Shown here: positions 1 through 9,416 of the stretch, piece by piece
Position numbering within the stretch: position 1 is the stretch's first letter
How the letters are laid out: each line of letters starts with the position of its first letter
NCBI RefSeq assembly: GCF_046630445.1
Contig: NC_092338.1
Span: 338,233,001 to 338,297,000, forward strand
Direction: 5' to 3'
Length of the DNA stretch: 64,000 bases
Source: Rutidosis leptorrhynchoides
Lineage: Eukaryota > Streptophyta > Magnoliopsida > Asterales > Asteraceae
The notes under the pieces: generated by a model
Databases searched by the model: none
What the model was told of the DNA's origin: nothing
What the model saw: the letters and a program-made list of their open reading frames with translations, nothing else
Position numbers and translations under genes: made by a program

Positions 1-2
1 CC

Positions 3-2042
3 GTCAACCATCTCAAGGTTTTTGGATGTGTATGCTACGTCTTCGTGCCAGATCATCTCCGAAGCAAATTTGATAAGAAGGCAATTCGATGCATTTTTGT
101 CGGTTATGATGAATCAAGAAAAGAATGGAGATGTTGTGATCCAAATACTGGAAAGTGTCATACTTCAAGAAATGTGGTATTTGATGAAGCTTCTTCATGG
201 TGGTCACCTCAAAAGATAGAGCTTCCAGAATCTCATGGATTAGAAGAAGTTCTAGAAGAAATAGAAGAACGTAAAGAGCAAATAGTAGATCCAACTAAAG
301 AAGGAGAATAATCGTACTCTAAGGAAACGAGTCCATGGAAAACTGGGGTACATCAATCTACATCCGAAGAGGTTCGTCCAAGCCAAATGGATGCCGAGGA
401 GCATGTGCAAGAATTACGGAGATCAACAAGGTCGAGGAAACCTAATCCGAGGTATGCCAATGCTGCTCATGTGGATGAATCAATACCTATTGAGCCTTCC
501 ACTTATGAAGAAGCAGCACAAAGTCAAGAATGGCAGAAAGCGATGGAAGAAGAAATTAATGCACTAAAAGAAAACCAGACATGGAGTTTAGTTCCAAAGC
601 CAAAAGATGTAAAACCAATATCTTGTAAATGGGTTTACAAGGTGAAGACTCGATCAGATGGCTCCATTGAAAGGTATAAAGCTCGACTTGTTGCTAGAGG
701 TTTTTCTCAACAATATGGGCTGGATTATGAAGAAACGTTTAGTCCAGTGGCGAATATCACAACAATTCGAGCTCTACTAGCTTTAGCTGCTAGCAAATCT
801 TGGAAGTTATGGCAGATGGATGTCAAGAACGCTTTCTTACATGGAGAACTTGACAAAGACATTTATATGGAGCAACCAAGAGGCTTTGAGAACAAGATCC
901 ATCCTGAGCATGTCTGCAAATTAAAGAAAGCACTATACGGCTTGAAGCAGGCTCCAAGAGCTTGGTACGGGAAGATTGGCGAGTTCTTAGTACAAAGTGG
1001 TTTCACAGTTGCTCCTTCAGATTCTAGTTTATTTGTGAAACAAGATCAAGGAAAACTAGCCATAGTGCTAGTATATGTGGATGACTTAATCATCACGGGA
1101 GATCACTATGAGGAGATCCAAAGAACAAGGGAGAATCTGTCTATCAGATTTCATATGAAGGAGCTTGGAGAACTCAAACATTTTCTTGTACTCGAAATAG
1201 AGCAGAAAAGAGAAGGATTATTTCTGGGACAACAGAAATATGCGCGAGATCTTTTACAAAAGTACGGAATGCTTAATTGCAAACCTATATCAACTCCGAT
1301 GGATCCGAATACAAAACTACGAGCAGATGAAGGAAAATGTCTTCAAGATGTTACCATGTATCGAAAGATGGTCGGAAGTCTTATTTATCTCACAATAAGC
1401 CGGCCAGATATATCTTATGCAGTTGGAGTGGTTAGTCGATACATGAGCAATCCGAAGAAGCCTCACCTTGATGTTGTACGATGCATCTTAAGGTATGTTA
1501 AAGGCACTATTAACTTTGGTATTTTATACAAGAAAACAAAAGAATGTCACGTGACTGGATATTGTGACGCCGATTACGCTGGAGACTATGATACACGACG
1601 GTCAACAACTGGATACATGTTTAGTCTTGGATCGGGAGTAATATCATGGTGCAGCAAGAGACAACCAACAGTATCCTTGTCAAGCACTGAAGCAGAATAT
1701 CGATCGGCAGCATCAGCAACACAAGAAATTATGTGGTTGAAGCAACTAATGGAAGATCTTCATCAATCAACAGATTATCAAGTAAAGCTTTTCTGCGATA
1801 ACCTATCAGCTATTCGTCTAGCAGAAAATCCAGTCTTTCATGCAAGAACAAAACATATAGAAGTGCACTATCACTATGTTCGCGAGAAGGTCCTTGAAGG
1901 AGAGATCAAGATGATGCCAACAAAGACAGATGAACAGGTTGCAGATATATTCACCAAGAGCCTAAGTAAACCGAAGTTTACAAAATTCAGAGAAGCACTT
2001 GGAATGGTCTGCAAGACATCGTTGGAAGAAAATTTGCATTGA
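3..2042 (+). pseudogene. copia polyprotein (integrase C-terminus, reverse transcriptase, RNase H)
   Basis: One reading frame runs from the window edge to the TGA at 2040-2042, broken only by a TAA at 309-311. Before the stop is the integrase end (HLKVFGC near 12-32, then SRNVVFDE). After it come the reverse transcriptase, with [13 protein letters not shown] near 818-856 and the catalytic YVDD at about 1074-1085, and an RNase H with [17 protein letters not shown] and SSTEAEY. The conserved end KHIEVHYH...ADIFTK is present. The long ORF begins at an internal ATG at 387, but the frame is open upstream back to the stop, so that ATG is not a natural start. The protein would copy and integrate the element. 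Apart from the single stop it looks well preserved, suggesting fairly recent decay. Confidence 0.93.
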
Positions 2043-2049
2043 GGGGGAG

Positions 2050-2719
2050 TGTTAAAATACAATGCAAATTTAGAATAATATGGAATTAGTATATGTATAT
2101 GGGTAAAATATCTAGATATTAATATGTATATGAAAATAATCTAGATATTAAAATGTAAAGAAAAATATAGATATTTATGTGTGTAAGAAATATCTAGATA
2201 TTTATATGTATAAAAATATTTAGATATTTATATATATCCATGGAAATATCTAGTTTCTAGAAACTTCCATGGAGTAGTATAAATAAGGGTGAGGATTTCA
2301 TTTGTAGAGTGTGAAGTAAGTTGTGAGAGTTGTGAGTAAGAGTGAAATAAGAAGTGAGTTGTGAAGAAGAGAAGAAGAGTGTGAGTTAGCGAAAGTAGAG
2401 AAGAGAAAGCTTGTAAGTAATATTGTAATTGTAATTTAATATAAGTGTTTTTGTTAAGTTTTCCGATCAAGCCTTAGTTTGTGTTTAAGTTCTTAGTGCA
2501 CTTTTGTTGTTCTTATTATATGGTCGGCTCTGCCGCCTAAGTAATACATGGTCGGTTATACCGCCTAAAGATATATGGTCGACACTGTCGCCTAAGTACA
2601 TTGTGCACTAAGGATTTATAAAATTAAAGGCTAACCAACGTCAAAGTGTTGGTGTAGTGAGTCAAGTATAATCTAGGTCCTCTATAGTGGGTGTGTTGGG
2701 CTCGTCGAAGCTTCCAACA
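2050..2719 (+). repeat. 3' LTR of the copia element
   Basis: The LTR starts TGTTAAAATAC directly after the purine-rich tract and ends TTCCAACA, obeying TG..CA. Length is 670 bp. A TATA-like TATAAATAAGG lies at about 2278-2288, the probable promoter. The first 200 bp contain a run of short diverged copies of an ATATCTAGATATT-like unit, and a three-copy repeat lies downstream at 2520-2600. Confidence 0.88.
2520..2600 (+). repeat. three imperfect 26-28 bp tandem units in the copia LTR
   Basis: Units start ATGGTCGG or ATGGTCGA at 2520, 2548 and 2575, each followed by a GCCGCCTAA or equivalent. They lie downstream of the TATA box, so they would be in the transcribed leader (R/U5). Confidence 0.8.
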
Positions 2720-2897
2720 AGTTTGACTCTCCAAAGTCATCTCCTTGTTAACAAAGAAATTATTGTTCTTACTAAATAGCAAAGAGATAAACATTGTATA
2801 GTAGCATGCAATTACCTATGGTATTTGACACATTGTTGAAATTTGGACGTTACGAAACCGTACTACGTGATGTAACTTAGCGTCTGGGATTTTTCAG

Positions 2898-2992
2898 TTC
2901 ATGAATGGGTTGATTTGGGTTACTTTTTGACTAAAGGGTTGATAGATCCTAAAGTGTATGCTCAATGGTTACAATCTCTTACGCATCTTTAG
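2898..2992 (+). pseudogene. possible exon remnant, unrecognised
   Basis: A TTTTTCAG splice-acceptor-like signal ends at 2897 and is followed by a short open stretch with protein-like composition (HEWVDLGYFLTKG, then a stop at 2990-2992). I do not recognise the protein. It may belong with the exon-like block at 3595-3858 and could be a captured gene fragment inside a Helitron. Sequence around it (2720-2897 and 2993-3594) shows nothing else I can name. Confidence 0.25.
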
Positions 2993-3594
2993 TTGTCTTT
3001 TTTTTCTTCTTCGAAAAATAGAGCAAATATTATTGTTGAAAAATCATATCAAATTGAAAATGAAGTAATTTGTCCTGAATTAGTGTTGTAAATTTTGGAT
3101 GATTAATGGCCTAAAATTAATGTTGTAAGACCAACTTTTTATGGTATCTTGGGTTGACAACTAAAAATGTAATTTTGAGGTTATCTCAGGTTATCATATA
3201 GCTGCACTTATGATTTTATGTAAATATCAGCTAGCTGATATATTCTGTTCTCTCTTCGGAACGTTGGAAATTATGAATACATGATGTTACACTCGGGTTA
3301 TACTTGAAATCACCAGTATGTTATAAACATACATATATTGTTATACCAGCTATTCTATTGTTCCTGTATTAACTGTATGTTCATGCGTTTGCAAGACAAT
3401 GAACCCCTGATGTGTGCACTATCCAAGCTTATATACGTCAACCTTGAATACTTTCAAAGTCCCGACCGATTGCTCCCCGAGTAGCGAGTTTTGCAACCTT
3501 GAATAGAACTAATGTGATAATAGACATTCTAATAACTGGCTTATTTAAAAGATTCTATCATAGTAACGCCAACCATCACATCCTTTTCTTACAG

Positions 3595-3858
3595 GTATTA
3601 CCAAATACCATCTACTTGATTAATAATGTGGCAGAAGTTGTGGCCTCACTTGAATGTTTTTTGGTTTATCTCGATCTTGAATTGGAATTCAGATTGGGTG
3701 TAAAAGCCTTAAGTGGGCCAAATAATGAAGCAGCCTTGAGTAGGAAAGGAATACTTCAAAAGGTTGATAAATGGACGGGTGCTTGTGAAGGGGAATGCTT
3801 GCTCGAGGAATATGACCGTTTTGGTCTACCATTGGTGAAAAGTGGGTTGAGAAGGGTC
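3595..3858 (+). pseudogene. exon-like coding fragment cut by a SINE, unrecognised
   Basis: A strong acceptor (CCTTTTCTTACAG ending at 3594) precedes an open frame of about 88 codons with clear protein character (LECFLVYLDLELEFRLG, GECLLEEYDRFGLPLV). The frame runs into a SINE inserted at 3859, whose target duplication is the last 12 bases of the fragment. The GT at 3870 that looks like a donor site belongs to the SINE tail, not the gene. The protein family is not recognised. The fragment is probably part of a dead gene or of a gene piece picked up by the Helitron whose terminus lies at 4569. Confidence 0.4.
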
Positions 3859-4083
3859 AGAAAAAAAAGGTAAACATTTAAGGGTAAGGTTTTCCTTATT
3901 CGTGCTACCCGGAAGGGCGGGTAATCCAACCCCATGTCTTGATATACTCTAATATATACAGTCCAGCAAGATTACACTCTGGTTGTTTCCAACCCTTCCA
4001 TGGCCATCACAAAATATTCGTCTTCGACAGGATTCAAACCCGAGATTTCTTGCAAGAACTCAGGCCCCAACCACTGGAAGATC
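3859..4083 (-). mobile_element. tRNA-derived SINE, minus strand, with target duplication
   Basis: Read on the minus strand, an RNA polymerase III A box (TTCCAGTGGTTGGGG) is followed about 35 nt on by a B box (GGGTTTGAATCC), as in tRNA-derived SINEs. The unit ends in a run of T on its own strand next to the left flank. Direct repeats TTGAGAAGGGTC (3847-3858) and TTGAGAGGGGTC (4084-4095) match at 11 of 12 positions and form the target duplication. A T-rich tail recalls Au-type plant SINEs; the family assignment is not secure. Confidence 0.72.
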
Positions 4084-4095
4084 TTGAGAGGGGTC

Positions 4096-4541
4096 GAACT
4101 AACAGATAAATTTTTAAAAGGGTACGTAGGAAATGAGTCGCATTCAATCTCCTAAAACCCAAATCATAAATGTTTTAGGATTATATAAGTACCAATTATT
4201 TGATGATCATGTTCGTCCATCTCTTCTGGTTGTAGTATGTTCTAGATGATTGATAAAGTGTTGTGGACATATTCGACGGATATTAATATCTAGGAATGAC
4301 AATAGTCATCCGATCTACAAGAATTTTTATGTCTACAAAATAACTCAATCTTATCTGCAGCACTTAGAAACACATTTCTAAGTCTGCGAGTTTCCAGACA
4401 TAATAAGACATTATTTTAACGTATGTCTTCAGAAAAACTAACGGTTTGCATTAACAATGTTTGCAAACGCGCATGCATAAAACATAATAAGATATGCAAA
4501 CTGAAAAACGAACAACACCTTAATGTTTTTTATGTGTTAGT
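4096..4541. other. intergenic, no gene seen
   Basis: AT-rich sequence without a supported ORF. It runs up to the Helitron-type terminus and may be internal to that element. Confidence 0.5.
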
Positions 4542-4569
4542 CCCCGCGAAACCGCGGGTTATAAACTAG
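4542..4569 (+). mobile_element. Helitron-type 3' terminus
   Basis: A perfect 6-bp stem (CCCGCG at 4543-4548, CGCGGG at 4553-4558) with a 4-nt loop is followed 7 nt later by CTAG (4566-4569) and then T. Hairpin plus CTRR end plus a 3' T is the signature of Helitrons, which insert between A and T. I could not identify the matching 5' TC end, so the length is unknown. The element would extend leftwards and could include the exon-like pieces at 2898 and 3595. Confidence 0.6.
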
Positions 4570-4570
4570 T

Positions 4571-4608
4571 AATAATAATAATAAATAAATAAATAAATAA
4601 TAAAATTT
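4571..4608. repeat. (AAT)n/(AAAT)n microsatellite
   Basis: Runs of AAT then AAAT immediately after the Helitron-type end. Confidence 0.85.
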
Positions 4609-4883
4609 GAAGAAGTATGTTATGGTTGACAATGATGTATTATGGGAAGAAGTGGTGAGAAAAGAGGATAAAGAAAGCTGATGTGGCGCTGAAGAAATGT
4701 TGAGAAAGACGTCATGATTGAGAGTGGTCTAACTTCAATCATTTTGTTACAACCAACAATTTATCAAACAATTGTTACACATGCAATAATCATTTTGAAA
4801 ACTTACTGATTATCGTTGAAGTGGAGTAAGTTATCAACTCCTCACATTTAATAGTTAACAAATCCATCATCTTTGCACATGCA

Positions 4884-4891
4884 TATATATA
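4884..4891 (+). promoter_or_regulatory. TATA box of the CASP gene
   Basis: TATATATA about 57 bp upstream of the ATG at 4948, leaving a short 5' UTR of roughly 25-35 nt. Confidence 0.55.
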
Positions 4892-4947
4892 CAACCAACT
4901 CCCTTAGCCAAAGCCTAACATCTTTTAGTTTAATAACATCAGCTTCT

Positions 4948-6013
4948 ATGGATTCAAGTCATTCAACCAAAGAAAGCGGTGATATTCCAATCCCGGTCCA
5001 TGAGCCCAAATCAACTAAGAAAGCCCCTACTCCTGTCGTTAAGTCAGCCAAAAATGGCGCTAAACTGCTACTGGTCTCAAGGTTAAAAAGAGGCTTTGGG
5101 ATCTTTGACTTCATATTGAGGATATGTGCTATTGCTGCTGCTCTAGCGGCTGCTACCGCTATGGGGACCACGAGCCAACAGCTCCCTTTTTTCACACAGT
5201 TCTTCCGGTTTAAAGCTGACTACAACGACCTCCCTGCTTTCACGTAATCTCATGGGTAGTTCGGTAATTTCACATGATGTATATTGCATCTTAATAACGA
5301 TAATTGTGTTTTTTTGTGTAGGTTTTTTGTGATCGCAAATGCAATTGCGGCTGCATACTTGGTCCTCTCGTTACCATTCTCTATAGTGTGCATTGTTCGT
5401 CCACATATTGTTGGAGCTAGACTGATGCTTCTTATATTTGACACTGTAATGTTTTCAGACTGACTATTATTTATCTTGTTTACTATTTAGTCGAATTTCG
5501 CCCCATTTGACCAAATTCATTTTTTCTACCCGCTTAGCCAACCCGTTATAAATAAGACACGACCCTTAATCAAATCATTAAGAGCGTAAAATATCTTCAA
5601 CTCGTTATTTTTATCTAACTATTTTATTATAATTACGAAGATAACAATTAATTTGGTACATTTCGAAAAAAAAATAATGAAATATAAATTAGGTACGTAA
5701 GGAGTACATAGTTTTAAATTGCCACTTCTAATATATTTTATCAAATATTTCACCAATTTTAATTAAACATATATACTGACAAAATTTGCGTACTCAGATA
5801 GCCGTGACTTTGGTCACTGCTGCAGCATCAGCGGCTGCATCGATAGTCTACTTGGCACACAATGGCAACTCGAATGCAAATTGGGGAACAATTTGCCAAC
5901 AATTTGATGACTTCTGTCAGCGTGTTAGCGGAGCGGTGGTGGCTTCGTACGTTACTGCAGTCCTTTTCATAGTTTTGGTGACCGTATCTGCAATTGCTCT
6001 AAGAAGAAAGTGA
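4948..6013 (+). CDS. Casparian strip membrane protein (CASP), three exons
   Basis: Exons 4948-5243, 5322-5445 and 5798-6013 join in frame (introns GT..AG, phases 2 and 0) into 211 residues, the normal CASP size. CASPs are four-helix plasma membrane proteins that form the scaffold for lignin deposition in the root endodermis. Seen here: a basic cytosolic N-terminus; helix 1 with the conserved Arg ([18 protein letters not shown]); first extracellular loop with [20 protein letters not shown], typical of true CASPs; helix 3 with the conserved Asp just before intron 2 (LLIFDT); IVYLAHNGN; the second loop [14 protein letters not shown] with paired Cys; and a final helix ending in a short basic tail. 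The ATG at 4948 is preferred over an upstream one at 4873 because it fits the family N-terminus and lies after the TATA box. No defects are seen. Which CASP paralogue it is cannot be told from the window. Confidence 0.93.
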
Positions 6014-7156
6014 GATCAAGATTGTGTGGCTATTTTGTTTATTTACGTTATGTTTCTTGTCTTCTTGTGTAACTATGGAAATGAAGTTCTATATTGATAT
6101 TACTGTAATGAAAAACTACATATAAAGTTTTTAAAAAAAAAAAAGTTGGAATTAGTCTGTGAACAGAGTCTTTTTTCTTGTACTACGATAGAATAAGTAG
6201 GCGCATTATGCAAAATTAATCACGAATCAAAGCCTAATTAAACCTTATAATGAATCACTTAAGCTTTTACAACAGCCTAAAGTGGTAGTGGAAGTGCATA
6301 AAACCGTTTGTATCAATTTATTCACTAAGACTATATCACAATGGAAATATCAGATACTAGATTTTAAGAGCCCACGTGTTCTATGACAGCTCTAAAAAAT
6401 AATTTTCGTAATCATTACTATTTATACAACATTGTTTGTTGTTGATAGCAGTTTAATTACAAAACACTTTAGTAGTATATGTATTATAACTAAATAAATG
6501 TTAAAGATGAGTTTCGTACACACTATGAATGAATAGTTTTAGAATGCAACAATGAGTTATTGATTTTAGTTCAAAACTAAAATAGTCAAAATCAGAGTGA
6601 TACAATTTTGTGTTACGATCTTCAGCAAAGTCGAAGTTTCAAATCTAGTTCTATTTGCTATACAAAGTATGGTAACAAATGATGAGTTAAGATCTTGTAT
6701 TTCAATTTGCGTAGATATGTATAGAATAAAGGCCGACACTTTTGGTTGCTTTGCTACTTGAATAAAGTAACAAATAGCATTAATTCATTAAGGGGATATA
6801 TGTAAAAATATCATAGCCCAACTATATAATGAAGGAAACAATATCAAATCAGTAGTACCTTTATCGATAAGCACATATGAATCCTAACCGCATTGTGCGT
6901 TTCTTAAACCCATTACCACCTGAAAAGGAATAAAGCGAAGACGAGACGATATCCTTATAATATTAGGATACGTGCACATTAATAAACTTAAATTCAACTA
7001 GTGCACCTCATAAAAAGACTTAAAAATAGCAATATTCGAGTACTAAAAGCCACAAATGTATTCATAGCCAAACGTTATGGTGTTAACCCATGGGTGATAA
7101 TAAATCAATATAACCCAGAAGTGAGTCAATTAATATACATGACAAAGAATCTGTAT
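6014..7156. other. 3' flank of the CASP gene and intergenic sequence
   Basis: Contains the CASP 3' UTR, with AT-rich candidate polyadenylation sequence around 6090-6145. Nothing else recognisable; short ORFs have no protein-like character. Confidence 0.6.
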
Positions 7157-7164
7157 ACGGTATG

Positions 7165-7851
7165 TAGGGGTGCTCATTCGATTGGTTTATGGTTTATGTA
7201 GTTTATGCGGTTTGGTTTATTCGTTTTTTAAAAATATTTTTGAGAACCAATAACTGAACCAAATTTGACAAAACCAAACCAATCCAACCAAATAAGAAAT
7301 CGGTTTACATGGTTCGGTTTCGATTAAACCAAATAAAAATTCATTGACAAAAAAGTGTGTAGTTTTTTAAGAAAAGCAAACATATTTTATTGATTAAACT
7401 ATCAGTATACAATTTATGCAATATTTAATGTCAAGCATGCACTATAACCTATTTTTACAATCTAAATTATATCAACGAACCGTACAAAAATTAGTAGCAT
7501 AGAAATAAAAACGAAAACAGTAGCAACTAAGTTTCCAGGTATAAAAAATTCATAGTATAGAGTAATGGATAAACATTAGGTACATGGTTTCAATTTTACA
7601 CCATATCAATATAGATAAAATAAATTAAATATTTAATATACAATATATATACCATAAATAGTAGTAGTATATTTCAGTTTTTTAGTTTGAAAACAAATGA
7701 TCATTTTACAAACCAAATCCAAACCGAAAACCATTAATATTTTATGGTGAAACCAGAAAACCAAACCAAAACCAAATAAGCCAACCCACTCTAATCAAAT
7801 CAATTTGGTTCGATCGATTTTGTGATCGAAACCGTTTAATGCACACCTCTA
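7165..7851. mobile_element. non-autonomous hAT transposon, 687 bp
   Basis: A perfect 8-bp target duplication ACGGTATG (7157-7164 and 7852-7859) flanks imperfect terminal inverted repeats: TAGGGGTGCTCATT at the left and TAGAGGTGTGCATT on the reverse strand at the right, 11 of 14 matching. The 8-bp duplication and the TAGGGGTG-type end are typical of hAT elements. Many subterminal TTTGGTT/AACCAAA motifs are present and could bind transposase. There is no transposase ORF, so mobilisation would depend on an autonomous relative. Confidence 0.9.
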
Positions 7852-8047
7852 ACGGTATGTAACACACTTTGTTACTTTATAGCAAACCATCAAACCTGCC
7901 CAATTTTGCCCATTTTCCTACAATTGCTTCCTTTCACATAAGAAGGGACCCACAGAATAAAAAAAAATAGATGCCAAAAGAATGACAACTTAAATGAATG
8001 TTTTCTTGTGGAGTATATGACCAAGAAGTTGCTTCAAGGCAACTTAC

Positions 8048-8173
8048 AGGCAGCTGCATCGTCTTTCGTCGTGTACTTCACAAGAAATTCAGCAACGCTT
8101 CTGCAACGACAATGATTCCCTGTCCGAATTACATCACCGTGTACAGCCATTTCAATAATGTTGAGTTCCTTAT
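8048..8173 (-). pseudogene. exon-like fragment, unrecognised
   Basis: On the minus strand an acceptor (GTTTGCAG) precedes a 126-nt open stretch (LNIIEMAVHGDVIRTGNH, CRSVAEFLVKYTTKDDAAA) closed by a good donor (GTAAGT). It is downstream of the polymerase kappa exons on the same strand but does not resemble what follows in that protein. It may be from a different gene, which would make this a mosaic of gene pieces. Confidence 0.4.
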
Positions 8174-8260
8174 CTGCAAACACAATCATGTAGTTATTAC
8201 TCTAAATAAAGACCTTTCATCAATAAATTTGTGACAATAATTATAATAAACATGATTTTT

Positions 8261-8831
8261 CTGCAGCAGTATGTCTTAACGTCAAACACATCTTTTAAGA
8301 TATGTTCCGTGACTTTTCCAATACCCCTAATCTGTAAAATAAACATTCAAAGGAGTTTATGAGTAGAACCCACCCTTGTGGTCCAGTGGTTCACCCCTTT
8401 GCATTTGTGCATTGGGATGGGGGTGGGGAGGTCTCAAGTTTGAGTCCCTTCCCTTAAAAATATTCGTGGGATTTATTTCCTGAAAGCCGAATTGTCCCGG
8501 GGAAGGTTTTACCGACCCGTATTCAGGACTCAGGTCCGACCGCCTGCCCCTCGGGATGGTATAAGGTTCGGATCCCTGTAATGCGGTTCGGGTTTCCTGC
8601 CCGAAAACGCGTGCGTGGTAAATGAGAGTATTCGATGCCAACAACTTGCCTTTCAAAAAAAAAAAAAAAAAAAGGAGTTTCTGAGTAAAGACAGATGAGT
8701 TCTTCCTTTACAAATCGGTAGATATCATGAAGTACCTTGTGTACGGGAAGTGAGGATATAAATGTCATGATAGCATCCCGTTCATTAGGTAAGATGAAAT
8801 GTCCATTTGGTATATTTATATCTAAGCATAC
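8261..8831 (-). pseudogene. DNA polymerase kappa (Y-family, DinB/POLK) gene fragment
   Basis: Two exons read on the minus strand. Exon A (8831-8736, 32 codons) has VCLDINIPNGHFILPN and ends near PVHK at a GT donor. Exon B (8331 to about 8261) starts after TTTTACAG with the helix-hairpin-helix GIGKVTEHILKDVF, a hallmark of polymerase kappa. In plant polymerase kappa these stretches are adjacent, in this order. The rest of the gene (polymerase palm with catalytic residues, C-terminus) is not seen nearby, and exon B lacks a clear donor, so this is a fragment. The intron of about 400 bp is mostly filled by a SINE at 8366-8672. Confidence 0.72.
8366..8672 (+). mobile_element. tRNA-derived SINE with poly(A) tail and 15-bp target duplication
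   Basis: A box (GGTCCAGTGGTTCACC, about 8379-8394) and B box (AAGTTTGAGTCCC, about 8438-8450) near the 5' end, 307 bp in all, ending in a pure A run of about 18. Target duplication AGGAGTTTATGAGTA (8351-8365) and AGGAGTTTCTGAGTA (8673-8687), one mismatch. The long A tail and near-perfect duplication suggest a recent insertion. It lies in the intron of the polymerase kappa fragment, in opposite orientation. Confidence 0.9.
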
Positions 8832-9068
8832 CTGATGAAAATTTGGACGGGAACAAATAGTATCATTAACATAAAACTAAAGCATATACATAATTCCTCC
8901 CACTGATCAATGTAAATGTAAATTATTTTTTGTTGAAAGTAACCTCTTTACTCATAAAAATGAGAGTATACGTAAGTTAGGGTTAATTTAAATATTAGTA
9001 ATTTCAAAACCAGTAAAAGGGTCATTATTTGGTTATGAAGACACATCATTCAATTATTTTATAAGGTG
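8832..9068. other. intergenic, nothing recognised
   Basis: AT-rich sequence upstream of the polymerase kappa fragment on the minus strand. No further exon of that gene could be identified. Confidence 0.5.
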
Positions 9069-9078
9069 ATAAAAGAAC

Positions 9079-9221
9079 GAAAGGGCCATTGGCCTAGTGG
9101 TATGAGAGGAACTATTCAACCAAGAGGTTATGAGTTCAAGTCTCATTTGAGGCAGTGACATGTAAATATTCGTAGTTTCGTGTGTATATTGTAAGTTTGC
9201 ATTTCAAGAAAAAATAAATAA
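9079..9221 (+). mobile_element. short tRNA-derived SINE with 10-bp target duplication
   Basis: A box (TTGGCCTAGTGGTATGAG) and B box (GAGTTCAAGTCTCA) are about 30 nt apart, and the unit ends in an A-rich AAATA repeat. ATAAAAGAAC flanks it on both sides (9069-9078, 9222-9231). At 143 bp it is little more than the tRNA-related head plus a short tail, and belongs to a different family from the other two SINEs. Confidence 0.8.
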
Positions 9222-9231
9222 ATAAAAGAAC

Positions 9232-9416
9232 ATTACATAACAAATAACATAAGAATCGCATCATTCAATTCTTTCATTAAACGGCAAAACACGTACAAAC
9301 GTTAATTGTGAGTCTTCAAATCAAGTGCTAAAACATCAACCATTACCGGCAACCATCATGAAGAGTTAAAGGTTGCGAGGTTTTTTTTGGATATGGAGAA
9401 AGTCTAGTATGATTCT
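9232..9416. other. intergenic, nothing recognised
   Basis: Short spacer between the SINE and the L2 LTR. Confidence 0.5.

Larger units (their letters stand above)
1..2719 (+). mobile_element. Ty1/copia LTR retrotransposon, left end outside window
   Basis: The right part of a Ty1/copia element: end of integrase, reverse transcriptase, RNase H, a purine-rich tract (GAGGGGGAG, 2041-2049) and the 3' LTR. The order integrase before reverse transcriptase is diagnostic of copia rather than gypsy. The 5' LTR, gag, protease and start of integrase lie to the left of the window, so the target duplication cannot be checked. The base following the LTR is 2720. One in-frame stop breaks the polyprotein. 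Confidence 0.95.

Noticed and set aside
3859-3873. Good-looking splice donor AG/GTAAAC after the exon-like block
   Set aside because: It falls inside the SINE, past the target duplication, so it was not part of the original gene.
8379-8450. tRNA gene suggested by A and B boxes (also near 4050 and 9090)
   Set aside because: No cloverleaf can be completed, and each is bounded by target duplications and a tail, so these are SINEs.
8357-8656. 99-residue minus-strand ORF
   Set aside because: Entirely within the antisense of the SINE at 8366-8672.
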